A DNA stretch of 64,000 nt from Streptomyces armeniacus (lineage in GTDB: Bacteria > Actinomycetota > Actinomycetes > Streptomycetales > Streptomycetaceae), in the NCBI RefSeq assembly GCF_003355155.1, contig NZ_CP031320.1:2522269-2586268 (forward strand), given 5' to 3'. This document shows positions 28,131-36,123 of the stretch, piece by piece. A program made the translations under genes and the position numbers. The notes below the pieces were generated by a model. That model saw only the letters and a program-made list of their open reading frames with translations, did not search any database and was not told the origin of the DNA. How positions within the stretch are numbered: position 1 is the first letter of the stretch; each line of letters starts with the position of its first letter.

Positions 28131-28701
28131 TTACGCGCCGTGTTCCGCGCACAGGCAGCGCGTGCGCGGGTCGAGCCACTCCCGGCCCGTCCACTCCGGG
28201 TGGCGTTCGAGCATCAGCGCCGAGACCTCCGCCACGATCGTCTCCTCGCTCATCGCCGAGTCGCGCCGGGCCCAGGTCTCGTCACGCAGCAGCTCCAGGT
28301 AGTCCCGTACGTCCGCCAGCAGGCGCGCGTCGCCGATGTCGCCGTGCCCCGGTACGACGACCCGCGGTGCCCGCCGCGCCAGCCGCCGCATCACCGCGAG
28401 CCAGCGCGTGCCCGACACGTCGACGTCGTGCGGCGGGAACCACGGGAAGATCGCGAACTGCCCCGCTTCCACCAGGTCCCCCGTGCGCGAAGGCCAGCAC
28501 CTTCTCGGCGTTGCGGGGGCCCATCCCGGTCTCCACGACCAGTACGGAGTGCTGCCCGCCCACGAGGCCGATGTTCGGTACGAGCGGCACGCGCCGGTCC
28601 GGTACGACCACCACGTCGCGGGCGACCTCCCGTACGTCCGTGATGTGCACGGCGGGTTCGGGCATGGTCTCGTCGGCCTGGCGGCCCGGTTCCTGCGGCA
28701 T
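28131..28701 (-). pseudogene. Metallo-beta-lactamase-fold hydrolase remnant, internal deletion plus frameshift
   Basis: The 5' part (ATG at 28701, GAGGAG upstream) reads AVHITDVREVARDVVVVPDR and VLVVETGMGPRNAEKVLAFA as in intact MBL-fold hydrolases. Near 28478-28485 the reading frame shifts and continues in the neighbouring frame with FPWFPPHDVDVSGTRWLAVM, VVPGHGDIGDARLLADV and the usual C-terminus. Between the two parts the HxHxDH metal-binding segment and its surroundings are missing, by comparison with the family (roughly 100 or more codons, estimated from memory). So it is a decayed gene and cannot encode an active enzyme. Next to an equally deleted LysR gene that is divergent from it. 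Confidence 0.8.
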
Positions 28702-28811
28702 CGGCGCTCCTCGCTCGGTCTCCCCGTACGCAGCCCAGTCCAGCCGCCCGGACTCCGTGCGTCCAACACCCGTTCCGCAGCGGCGATACCGGGCGGGTAT
28801 CGTCGCTGCCG

Positions 28812-29070
28812 ATGGATCTGCGCAGGCTGGGCTACTTCGTCGCGGTCGCCGAGGAACTCCACTTCGGCCGGGCCGCCGCGCGGCTGCACCGTCGGACTCG
28901 CGCCGACCGGCCACACCCTGCTGGACGGGCTGGTGACGGTGCCGCTCGACGGGATGCCGCCCAGCCGCCTCGTCGTCGCCTGGTCCGGCGCACGGGCGAC
29001 CCCGCTCGTACGGTCCTTCGCGCGGATCGCTGTCGCGCAGTACGGGTACGGGCGGGGGCCGGGTGCCTGA
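28812..29070 (+). pseudogene. LysR-type regulator remnant, internal deletion
   Basis: The first 26 codons (MDLRRLGYFVAVAEELHFGR) are the N-terminal helix-turn-helix start of a LysR regulator. Near 28887 the frame changes and the family C-terminus follows (GLVTVPLDGMPPSRLVVAWS and PLVRSFARIAVAQYG) to a stop. About 200 codons are missing relative to a normal ~300-residue LysR protein. It is divergent from the MBL-fold remnant, a common arrangement for LysR and its target gene. Confidence 0.75.
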
Positions 29071-29176
29071 CCGGCACGTATCCGCTTCCGCGGGCTTCGG
29101 GCGGAGGGCCGCGGCCTGCGACAATGGCCGTAATCCGAGAGGCGGCACCGCACCCCGACGGAGACGGAGCCCGCAC

Positions 29177-30229
29177 ATGCCAGCAGGCGCAGAAGGCGCA
29201 ACAGAACCGGCTGACCCGGTGGACCGGACGGACCCGGCTGACCCGGTGGACCGGACGGACCCGGTGGAGCCAGCAGACGGCACCGGCCCGGCAGCGGCGC
29301 GCGAGACGCGTACGCCTCCCGTACCGCTCGGCCCCGACTCCCTGACCTGGTGCTACTTCGGCGACTGGCGCGGCGTGCTGCTCGCCCCCTGGGCGGGCGT
29401 GATGCAGAACATGCACCCGGGCCTCGGCGCCGGAGTCGCCGAGCACTCCCGCTTCTTCGAGGAGCGCTGGCAGCGGCTCTACCGCTCGCTGTACCCGATA
29501 GGCGGCGTCGTCTACGACGGCCCGCGCGCCGCCGAGACCGCCCGCCAGGTGCGCGGCTACCACGACACGGTCAAGGGCACCGACGCATACGGGCGCCCGT
29601 ACCACGCGCTCGATCCGGACACGTTCTACTGGGCGCACGCCACCTTCTTCATGCTGACCGTGCTGGTCGCCGACCGCTTCGGGCCCGGCCTGAACGAGCC
29701 GGAGAAGCGGCAGTTGTTCGACGAGCACGTGCGCTGGTACCGGCTGTACGGGATGAGCATGCGGCCGGTGCCGGGCAGTTGGGAGGAGTTCCAGGCGTAC
29801 TGGGACCGGATGGCGGCGGAGGTGCTGGAGGACACCCGGCCCGCGCGCGACGTCCTCGACATCCGCCGTATCGCCAAGCCGCCCGCGCTGTCCTGGCTCC
29901 CGGACGCCGCCTGGCGCGTGCTGCGCGGCCCGCAGGCGCGGCTCACCGTGTGGCTCACCGTCGGACTGCTGCCGCCCGCGGCGCGGCGGCGGCTCGGCCA
30001 CCACTGGACCGTACGGGACGAGCGCCGGCTGCGGCTGCTCGGCCGCGCCGTCCACCATGGCTGGAAACTGGTGCCGTCCGCCCGCCGCTACCACCCGCGC
30101 GCCCGCGCGGGCTGGGCCCGCGCCGCGGGCCACCGCGCCCCGGACGCCCCACCGGTGGAGACCCCGCCCCGCAACCTCCCCCCTGCCGCGGAGCGGGACA
30201 GCCCTCGCCACTACTCGCCCCGCGTCTGA
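29177..30229 (+). CDS. DUF2236 / MpaB-type haem oxygenase family protein
   Basis: 350 residues, related to the MpaB / latex-clearing-protein family (DUF2236), which binds haem b through a conserved His. Visible family stretches: DSLTWCYFGDWRGVLL, PWAGVMQNMHPGLGAGV, YPIGGVVYDGP, WAHATFFMLTVLVADRFG and YGMSMRPVPGSWEEFQ. The chosen ATG (29177) has GGAG about 9 nt upstream. The N-terminal 40 residues are repetitive because a 27-bp unit at 29211-29237 is duplicated at 29238-29264. Intact although flanked by gene remnants. Natural substrate not known. Confidence 0.85.
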   Translation: MPAGAEGATEPADPVDRTDPADPVDRTDPVEPADGTGPAAARETRTPPVPLGPDSLTWCYFGDWRGVLLAPWAGVMQNMHPGLGAGVAEHSRFFEERWQRLYRSLYPIGGVVYDGPRAAETARQVRGYHDTVKGTDAYGRPYHALDPDTFYWAHATFFMLTVLVADRFGPGLNEPEKRQLFDEHVRWYRLYGMSMRPVPGSWEEFQAYWDRMAAEVLEDTRPARDVLDIRRIAKPPALSWLPDAAWRVLRGPQARLTVWLTVGLLPPAARRRLGHHWTVRDERRLRLLGRAVHHGWKLVPSARRYHPRARAGWARAAGHRAPDAPPVETPPRNLPPAAERDSPRHYSPRV

Positions 30230-30286
30230 GGGTTGGAGCGCACCATTCGTTGGACGGCCCGTTCCGGTGCGCGTCAGCCTGGGGCC

Positions 30287-30487
30287 ATGACAGCGACGAT
30301 TGAGTTCTGGCCCACCGAAGAAGACGCCCGGATCATCCGCGCGGCGACGCGCGAAGGCGAGACGGCCGACGACGTGATCCGCCGTGCCCTGCGCCTGCTG
30401 GAGCGCGAGTTGTGGCTCGGGAGGGCTCGCGCCCACGCGACGCGGCTGGCGGACGAGGACGTGTCCGCGGAAGCGGACGTCTGGTGA
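30287..30487 (+). CDS. Small ribbon-helix-helix-like protein
   Basis: 66 residues, beginning [20 protein letters not shown] and then [20 protein letters not shown], which resembles a CopG/ParD ribbon-helix-helix domain, with an acidic tail. Such proteins are often antitoxins or repressors. No toxin gene follows; only gene remnants do. So it is an orphan antitoxin-like protein or a regulator. The ATG has a weak GGGGCC upstream; confidence in expression is moderate. Confidence 0.6.
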   Translation: MTATIEFWPTEEDARIIRAATREGETADDVIRRALRLLERELWLGRARAHATRLADEDVSAEADVW

Positions 30488-30525
30488 GCCGCGGCGCGGT
30501 GCACAGTGCGGCGTGCGCCGCCCCC

Positions 30526-30745
30526 TCATGCCCCCGCGCCGCCCGGGCCCGACGCGTACGCCAGCGGGGGCGCGATCGCCTGGGCGTCCGCGTGTTCACC
30601 GACCAGGCCGATGAACAGCGCCGCCGTCGCCTCCAGCAGTCCGGCCCGGTCCAGGCCGCCACCGGGCAGCGGCGCGCAGCCGGTGTCCCGTACCAGGTCG
30701 CGGGCCGTGTCGAGGGCCGACTCGTCGTCGCCGCAGAGCGGAGAC
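30526..30745 (-). pseudogene. C-terminal fragment of an NADPH-dependent F420 reductase-like protein
   Basis: In the minus strand the frame ending at TGA (30526-30528) encodes LCGDDESALDTARDLVRD, then CAPLPGGGLDRAGLLEATAA and FIGLVGEHADAQAIAPPLAY, the C-terminal part of this reductase family. The N-terminal NADP-binding part is absent and there is no start codon. It is broken at a 14-bp inverted repeat (see repeat entry). Position next to an HxlR fragment fits the usual divergent regulator/reductase pair. Confidence 0.65.
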
Positions 30746-30756
30746 GACGAGTCGGC
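30716..30756. repeat. Perfect inverted repeat at the break between two gene remnants
   Basis: GCCGACTCGTCGTC (30716-30729) and GACGACGAGTCGGC (30743-30756), 13 nt apart. The left arm codes for part of the reductase fragment. The right arm forms the start of the HxlR fragment. This is an unusual end-point and may mark the deletion junction. Confidence 0.85.
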
Positions 30757-30845
30757 TGGAGTTCAACGGTCTGGTGGCGCGGCACGTGTACGCCGAGGCG
30801 CCGCCCCGCGTCGAGTACGAACCCACCGCGCAGGGGTGGATGTTG
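30747..30845 (+). pseudogene. HxlR-family regulator fragment
   Basis: On the plus strand the frame from ACG AGT CGG CTG reads TSRLEFNGLVARHVYAEAPP and then RVEYEPTAQG. This corresponds to the wing region of HxlR helix-turn-helix proteins (pattern L-R-x-L-x-x-x-G-[LV]-x-x-R-x-x-Y-A-x-x-P-P-R-V-E-Y). The N-terminal helices and the end are missing. The match is short, so confidence is moderate. Confidence 0.55.
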
Positions 30846-30936
30846 GCGGCGATTCCGCGTGAACGGGCGCCCCGTGACCGCGTGTTGACGCGCCGGGCCG
30901 AGGTGAAGGGGCTCCGGGGGATTCGCGAAGGAAAAC

Positions 30937-30968
30937 ATTGGTCTACACCTTGACTGGTATAGACCAAG
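30937..30968. promoter_or_regulatory. Tandem DasR-responsive-element-like sites upstream of chitinase
   Basis: Two adjacent 16-bp sites: ATTGGTCTACACCTTG (30937-30952) and ACTGGTATAGACCAAG (30953-30968). By the remembered dre consensus ACTGGTCTAGACCACT they match at about 11 and 13 of 16 positions. They also resemble the 12-bp direct repeats of classical Streptomyces chitinase promoters. A -10-like TATAGA lies inside the second site, so the repressor would block RNA polymerase. DasR senses GlcN-6-P (established for the family). Confidence 0.75.
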
Positions 30969-31047
30969 GCAGTTGACTGCGCCCCGTCAGCCTTTTTCTC
31001 CGCGGCCGGTGTGCGTGCGCGCCGGACCCCCCACAAGGAGTGATCGA

Positions 31048-31800
31048 GTGTTGAGGCAGCTCAGAAAGAGGATCAAGGCGGTGCTCGCCGTGTCCGCACT
31101 GGTGGCGGCGCTGGCCGTGATCGTGCCCGTCACCGCGTCCGCCGGACAGAGCGGACAGGACGGCAAGGGCGACTCGGCCGCCGAGTTCATCGTCAGCGAG
31201 GCCCAGTTCAACGAGATGTTCCCGGGCCGGAACGCCTTCTACACGTACCAGGGCCTCGTCGACGCCCTCAGCGCGTACCCGGAGTTCGCGAACACCGGTG
31301 ACGAGACCGTCAAGAAGCAGGAGGCCGCGGCCTTCCTCGCGAACGTCAGCCACGAGACCGGCGGCCTCGTCCACGTCGTGGAGCAGAACGAGGAGAACTA
31401 CCCGCACTACTGCGACGACACCCAGCCCTACGGCTGCCCCGCCGGCAACGACGCCTACTACGGCCGCGGCCCGATCCAGCTGAGCTGGAACTTCAACTAC
31501 AAGGCCGCGGGCGACGCGTTGGGCATCGACCTGCTCAACGACCCGTTCCTGGTGGAGAAGGACCCGGCCGTCGCCTGGAAGACCGGCATCTGGTACTGGA
31601 TGACCCAGTCCGGCCCCGGCACCATGCCCGCCCACGAGGCGATCACGGGCGGCCACGGCTTCGGCGAGACGATCCGCGCGATCAACGGCTCGCTGGAGTG
31701 CAACGGCGGCAACCCGGAGCAGGTGCAGAGCCGGATCGACAAGTACAAGCAGTTCACCCAGGTTCTCGGCACGACCCCGGGCGAGAACCTGAGCTGCTGA
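31048..31800 (+). CDS. Secreted chitinase, glycoside hydrolase family 19
   Basis: Cleaves chitin outside the cell; 250 residues with a Sec signal peptide (AVLAVSALVAALAVIVPVTASA) and a single GH19 catalytic domain. Catalytic Glu in VSHETGG and the GH19 signature YYGRGPIQLSWNFNY are seen. No carbohydrate-binding module, so it is the short bacterial form. The GTG start is 7 nt downstream of AAGGAG. DasR-like sites upstream point to chitin/GlcNAc control. Its 3' end overlaps the MFS gene by 47 bp. Confidence 0.95.
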   Translation: MLRQLRKRIKAVLAVSALVAALAVIVPVTASAGQSGQDGKGDSAAEFIVSEAQFNEMFPGRNAFYTYQGLVDALSAYPEFANTGDETVKKQEAAAFLANVSHETGGLVHVVEQNEENYPHYCDDTQPYGCPAGNDAYYGRGPIQLSWNFNYKAAGDALGIDLLNDPFLVEKDPAVAWKTGIWYWMTQSGPGTMPAHEAITGGHGFGETIRAINGSLECNGGNPEQVQSRIDKYKQFTQVLGTTPGENLSC

Positions 31801-33094
31801 ACGAGCCCTCCGTGACCGGGTCTTCCGCAGGGTCCTCCGCAACGAGAGGCCCGTGCCGACGGAAACCCGCCGTGGCGCTGGCGGCGGCCAGCGCCGCGGC
31901 GGCGGCCGGCACCCAGTAGCCGGCGGCGGCCCCGCCGCCGAGGTGCTGGGCCGCCCAGCCGCCGGCCGCCGAACCGGCCGCGATGCCGCCGAGCAGCGCG
32001 GTCACGGCGAGGGTCATGCCCTCGTTGAGCCGGGCGGCCGGGGTGATCCGCTGGATCAGCGTCATGCCCGTCACCATGGTCGGCGCGGTGCCCGTGCCCG
32101 CGAGCAGCAGCGCCGCGGCGAGCAGCAGCAGGTTCCCCGAACCGGACCCGGCCCCCGCCAACGCCTCCGCCGCCGCCCCGGACGCCAGCAGCGGCAGCGT
32201 CATCAGCCCGGCCATCACCGCGACGCACACCGTGAACCGCCGTACGACCGGCCCGCCGCCCGGCCGCAGCGCCCCGAAGACCAGCCCGGCCACCGCCGAG
32301 CCCGCCGCCTGCAGTGCCAGTACGGGCCCGCCCGCCGCCGCGTGCCCCGACTCGTCCGCGTACGCCAGGGTCACCACCTCCAGCGCGCCGAACACCGCGC
32401 CCGTGCACAGGAACGTGATCAGCAGCGGCGGCATGCCCCGCAGCCGTACGGGCGCCCGCCCGCCGTCCGTACCGCGCGCCGCGACCGGCGGTTCGGTGCG
32501 CCGCTGCGCGGCGAACAGCAGCACCCCGGTCACCAGCAGGACGGCGCCGGCCAGCGTGCCCGCCTCCGGGAAGAACGCCGTGCACAGCAGCGCCGCGAGC
32601 ACCGGCCCGAGCATGAAGCACAGCTCGTCGGCGGCCTGTTCGAAGGAGTTCGCGGTGTGCCGCGCGGCGGCGTCGTCCCGGTGTACGTACGCCCAGCGGG
32701 CCCGTGCCATGCCGCCCGTGTTCGGGGTGGTCGCGGTCGCGGCGTAGGCGGCGAACAGCGACCAGTCCGGGGCGTCCCAGCGTACGCACGCCACCAGCGC
32801 GAGCGACCCGAGCGCGGCGACGCACGCCGCGGGCACCACCACGCGCCGCTGCCCGTACCGGTCGGTGAGCCGCGCCGTCAGCGGCCCCACCACGGCGGTC
32901 GCCGCGAGGCCGGTCGCGGTGACGGCGCCGGCGAGGGCGTACGAGCCCCGCGAACCGGCGATCATCATGACGGCGGCGACCGTGAACATCCCCATGGGCA
33001 GTCGCGCCATCAGGTTTCCGGCGGTGAACGCGGCGGCGCCGGGCACGGCGAACAGTCGCGCGTACGGGGCGAGCCAGCGGGGTGCGGAGGACAT
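31754..33094 (-). CDS. MFS transporter
   Basis: Twelve-helix major facilitator, 446 residues, in the drug/sugar-efflux branch (helix 1 LFAVPGAAAFTAGNLMARLP; loop 2-3 motif GPLTARLTDRYGQRRV; later ITPAARLNEGMTLAVTALLG). The ATG at 33094 is adjacent to a GCGGAGGAC-like region. The 3' end extends 47 bp into the chitinase gene on the other strand, ending in a Ser/Gly-rich tail. It is divergent from the LysR gene with 99 bp between them, so the LysR protein probably regulates it. Substrate unknown. Confidence 0.85.
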   Translation of the reverse strand: MSSAPRWLAPYARLFAVPGAAAFTAGNLMARLPMGMFTVAAVMMIAGSRGSYALAGAVTATGLAATAVVGPLTARLTDRYGQRRVVVPAACVAALGSLALVACVRWDAPDWSLFAAYAATATTPNTGGMARARWAYVHRDDAAARHTANSFEQAADELCFMLGPVLAALLCTAFFPEAGTLAGAVLLVTGVLLFAAQRRTEPPVAARGTDGGRAPVRLRGMPPLLITFLCTGAVFGALEVVTLAYADESGHAAAGGPVLALQAAGSAVAGLVFGALRPGGGPVVRRFTVCVAVMAGLMTLPLLASGAAAEALAGAGSGSGNLLLLAAALLLAGTGTAPTMVTGMTLIQRITPAARLNEGMTLAVTALLGGIAAGSAAGGWAAQHLGGGAAAGYWVPAAAAALAAASATAGFRRHGPLVAEDPAEDPVTEGSFSSSGSRPGSCREPG

Positions 33095-33153
33095 GCGGCC
33101 ACCCTCGCCGCACCGCGCGTACACCGTCCAACACCTGTTCAGAGGGGACTTAC

Positions 33154-33172
33154 GCACTTGCGTTGTCAGTGC
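33154..33172. promoter_or_regulatory. LysR-type dyad in the MFS/LysR intergenic region
   Basis: GCACT at 33154-33158 and AGTGC at 33168-33172, 9 nt between them, inside the 99-bp divergent promoter region. LysR boxes are often short dyads like this with a T-N11-A core. A candidate operator for the adjacent regulator. Confidence 0.45.
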
Positions 33173-33193
33173 GTGCCGGGATCACAATGAGCC

Positions 33194-34183
33194 GTGACCA
33201 CCGCCCCGCCGCCCCGCGACACCGACCCCCGCCTGCTGCGCGCCTTCGTCGCCGTCGCCGAGGAGCTGCACTTCACCCGCGCCGCCGCGCGGCTGTTCGT
33301 CGCCCAGCAGGCGCTCAGCCGGGACATACGCAGGCTCGAACGCGAGTGGGGCGGCGGCCCGCTGTTCCTCCGTACGACGCGCCGCGTCAGCCTGACGCCG
33401 GAGGGCGAGCGGCTGCTGCCGTACGCGCGTGCCGTGCTCGCCGCGTACGGTGAACTGGCCGCCGCCGTCAGCCCGTACGGGCGTCCGCTGCTGGTGGACG
33501 TGGCCGCGCCGGTCAGCACCGGCCGGCGGGTGCTGGACGCGGCACGCGAACGGGCGCCCGAGGTCGAGTTCGTGGCCCGCTACCACAGCGGGCTCGCGGG
33601 CGCCGCCGCCGATCTCCTCGCGGGGCGGCTCGACGTCTCCTTCGGGCGCGCCGCCGGGCTGCCGCCCGAGGTGCTGGCGGGGCTCGGGCACCGCCTCGTA
33701 CGGTACGAGCGCGTCGCCGTGCTCCTTCCCGGCGACCACCCGCTGGCCGCGCTCCCCGAGGTGCCGGTGGCGCGGCTCGCGGGGGAGACCCTGTACGCGG
33801 GCGCGGGCAACGCCGAGACCACCGAGTGGACCGACTACGCCCGCGCGCTCTTCGCCGGCCGTGGCATCGAACTCGCCCCGCCCTTCCCGAAGATCGAGGG
33901 CGACGAGGAATTCAGCCGGGTCGTACGGAAGCACCGCTGGTCCGTGCTGGCGAGCGAGGTGTTCACGGGGGTGCCCGGCATGGTGCTGCGCCCGCTGACC
34001 GGCCCGGTGCCGCTGTCCCCGGTCTCCCTGGTGTGGCGCCGCGGCCTGCGCCACCCCGGCCTGGACGCGCTCCGCTCGGCGGCGGACGTGCTGGCCGCGG
34101 CGGACACCACGTGGCTCCGCCACGTACCGCCCGGAAGCTGGCTCCCGGAGGCCGACGCGCGCGCCGCCGGATCGCCGGTCTGA
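33194..34183 (+). CDS. LysR-family transcriptional regulator
   Basis: 329 residues. N-terminal winged helix: RLLRAFVAVAEELHFTRAAA, then FVAQQALSRDIRRLEREWGG and RRVSLTPEGERLLPYAR. C-terminal effector-binding domain of about 200 residues (LLAGRLDVSFGRAAGLPPEV) typical of LysR proteins controlling efflux or aromatic metabolism. GTG start. Divergent from the MFS transporter gene, the likely target. The co-inducer is unknown. Confidence 0.92.
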   Translation: MTTAPPPRDTDPRLLRAFVAVAEELHFTRAAARLFVAQQALSRDIRRLEREWGGGPLFLRTTRRVSLTPEGERLLPYARAVLAAYGELAAAVSPYGRPLLVDVAAPVSTGRRVLDAARERAPEVEFVARYHSGLAGAAADLLAGRLDVSFGRAAGLPPEVLAGLGHRLVRYERVAVLLPGDHPLAALPEVPVARLAGETLYAGAGNAETTEWTDYARALFAGRGIELAPPFPKIEGDEEFSRVVRKHRWSVLASEVFTGVPGMVLRPLTGPVPLSPVSLVWRRGLRHPGLDALRSAADVLAAADTTWLRHVPPGSWLPEADARAAGSPV

Positions 34184-34326
34184 GACGGCGGTTCGGCGGC
34201 GGCCGATGAGTTTTTGCGCGCCCGGACGTCAGTCAGGGGTGAGAGACGGCGTACGGCGGGCGTGAGGCCCGTACGGCCCGGCTCACCGTACCGACGAACA
34301 CCGCGAACACCACTTGGGAGAACTCG

Positions 34327-34899
34327 ATGCGCACCCTCATCAGCACCGCCTTCGTCTCGCTCGACGGCGTCGTGGAGGCTCCGGGCGGCGAGCCCGGCTA
34401 CCGGAACTCCGGCTGGACCTTCAAGGACATCGAGTTCGTCCCCGAGGCGTACGAGATCAAGGGCACGGAGCAGCAGGAAGCCACCGCGATGCTGTTCGGG
34501 CGTACCAGCTACGAGGCGTTCAGCCCCGTCTGGCCGGACATGGAGGAGTTCGCCGACTACAAGCTGATGCCGAAGTACGTCGTCTCCACCACCCTCACCG
34601 ACGACCAACTCGTGCCGGGCTGGGGCGAGACGACGATCCTGCGGTCACTCGACGACGTCGCCGCGCTGAAGGAGACCGAGGGCGGCCCGATCATCATGCA
34701 CGGCAGCGCCACCCTGAACCGCAACCTCTCCGACGCCGGCCTGATCGACCGCTACCACCTGCTCGTCTTTCCGCTCCTGCTCGGCGCGGGCAAGCGGCTG
34801 TTCAGCGACACCGACAAGGACACGCAGAAGCTGAGGCTCGTCGAGCACGAGGCGTACGCCAACGGCCTCCAGAAGAACGTCTTCGAGGTCGTCCGCTGA
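34327..34899 (+). CDS. Dihydrofolate-reductase-fold (RibD C-domain) family protein
   Basis: 190 residues: RTLISTAFVSLDGVVEAPGG, MLFGRTSYEAFSPVWP, KYVVSTTL, GGPIIMHGSATLNRNLSDAG and LVFPLLLGAGKRLFSD follow the family pattern. It probably binds NADPH and reduces an unknown substrate; it is not the folate enzyme (which lacks this spacing). ATG with a GGAG-like sequence upstream. Monocistronic. Confidence 0.88.
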   Translation: MRTLISTAFVSLDGVVEAPGGEPGYRNSGWTFKDIEFVPEAYEIKGTEQQEATAMLFGRTSYEAFSPVWPDMEEFADYKLMPKYVVSTTLTDDQLVPGWGETTILRSLDDVAALKETEGGPIIMHGSATLNRNLSDAGLIDRYHLLVFPLLLGAGKRLFSDTDKDTQKLRLVEHEAYANGLQKNVFEVVR

Positions 34900-34962
34900 C
34901 GTCCCGCGAGGCCGCGCTGGTGCACCACGGGGGCGCATCAGCGCGGCGCGGGCCGGTGCAGA

Positions 34963-35199
34963 CTAGACCGCGAAGTCGGTGAAGGCGGCCCAGGCGGCGG
35001 GGGAGACGGTGAGGCCGGGGCGCGTCACGTCCTTGGAGTCCCGTACGTGGACGGCCTCGGGGCACGCGGCGACCTCCACGCAGTCACCGCCCTCGCTGCC
35101 GCTGTAGCTCGACTTGCGCCAGGCGTACGCGACTTCGATGCATGCGCCGCCCTCGCTGCCGCTGTAGCTGGACTTGAACCACACCAGATCGCTGTTCAT
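34963..35199 (-). CDS. DUF397 protein with an internally duplicated segment
   Basis: 78 residues. DUF397 (WhiJ/BldB-type small partner) normally has one W-x-K-S-S-Y-S-G block; here two in tandem: WFKSSYSGSEGGACIEVA and WRKSSYSGSEGGDCVEVA, 20 residues apart. The DNA shows a 60-bp near-tandem repeat (about 35089-35208 region, period 60). The C-terminus (VHVRDSKDVTRPGLTVSPAA) is normal. ATG with GAGGAG upstream and 4-bp overlap with the XRE gene, so it is translationally coupled to it. Confidence 0.9.
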   Translation of the reverse strand: MNSDLVWFKSSYSGSEGGACIEVAYAWRKSSYSGSEGGDCVEVAACPEAVHVRDSKDVTRPGLTVSPAAWAAFTDFAV

Positions 35200-36020
35200 G
35201 CCTCTCCTCGCAGCCGGTCCAACAGGTCTTTGGAATCCTCGGGGTTGAGGGCCTGCGTCCGCAGCATCGCATACTTGCGGGAGAGCATGCTGACCTCGTC
35301 CTGGTCGGAGATGAGCTGACTGCCGCGCTGCGTCTCCATATAGGCCAGATGCTCGTGGTCCGGGGTTTCCAGCAGGACGAACGGGCCATCGAGTGCGGCA
35401 TGTGTCGCCCGTCCGAATGGCATGATCTGGAGGGAGAGGCCCGGCAGTTCGGCGCACTGCCGGAGATGGCGGAGCTGGTCGCGGAAGACCTCCTTCCCGC
35501 CCAGGCGGTCCATCAGCACCGCCTCCGAGAGGATGAAGCTTGCGCTCGGCGGCACCTTGCGCTGCAGAATGTCCTGCCGCTCCATCCGCGCCGCCACTTG
35601 GTGCTCGATCTCGTCCTCGCTGAGTGCCGGGACACGGCTGCGGAACACTGCTCGTGCGTATGCCTCGGTCTGGAGAAGGCCAGGCACAGCCTGAATCTGG
35701 AACGAGCACAGCGCCACCGCCTCCGCCTCGCGGTCCACGAACTCCGCCGCCCAGATCGGGTACTTGTCCATCTCCGGCATGTGCGCCAGCGCCACCGCCA
35801 GCGCGCCCTTCGTCTCCAGCAGCTCGTCCAGCTGCTCCGCCAGGTCCGGCTTCAGATGGCGGCGGCCCTGCTCGATCGAGGCGATCGTCTCGTACTCCGC
35901 GCAGACCCGTTCCGCCAGCTGCTCCTGTGTCATCCGGGCCTCCCGCCGGAACAAGCCGAGTTGGGCGCCGACGAGGCGCATCGCGGACGCGTTCTTCTTG
36001 CGCTGCTTCTTCTGGTTCAT
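35196..36020 (-). CDS. XRE-family regulator with DUF5753 domain (WhiJ-like)
   Basis: 274 residues. N-terminal HTH (LGLFRREARMTQEQLAERV, ETIASIEQGRRHLKPDLAEQ) plus C-terminal DUF5753 (IQAVPGLLQTEAYARAVF, VLMDRLGGKEVFRDQLRHL, HLAYMETQRGSQLISDQDEV). The combination with DUF397 is a common streptomycete pair in which the small protein controls the DNA-binding partner, often linked to development (family knowledge). Start ATG 36020 with GGGGGAG about 10 nt upstream. Divergent from the anti-sigma-like ATPase gene. Confidence 0.92.
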   Translation of the reverse strand: MNQKKQRKKNASAMRLVGAQLGLFRREARMTQEQLAERVCAEYETIASIEQGRRHLKPDLAEQLDELLETKGALAVALAHMPEMDKYPIWAAEFVDREAEAVALCSFQIQAVPGLLQTEAYARAVFRSRVPALSEDEIEHQVAARMERQDILQRKVPPSASFILSEAVLMDRLGGKEVFRDQLRHLRQCAELPGLSLQIMPFGRATHAALDGPFVLLETPDHEHLAYMETQRGSQLISDQDEVSMLSRKYAMLRTQALNPEDSKDLLDRLRGEA

Positions 36021-36123
36021 GACGCTGTGCTCCCCCACTGACACCGGAATCGACCCGGGTAAACCCGTACAAAGATTTTGTACGGGTGCACTCGCTGCAC
36101 ATCCATGATTACACAGAGCGACG

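Noticed and set aside
28131..28701. Programmed frameshift in the MBL-fold gene
   Set aside because: The catalytic metal-binding segment is also missing, so a deletion explains the frame change better.
30287..30487. Toxin-antitoxin module
   Set aside because: The ribbon-helix-helix-like protein has no toxin gene before or after it; only remnants of other genes follow.
31754..31800. Frameshift or wrong stop in the MFS gene causing overlap with chitinase
   Set aside because: Both frames are complete and convergent overlaps of 3' ends are common in this window.
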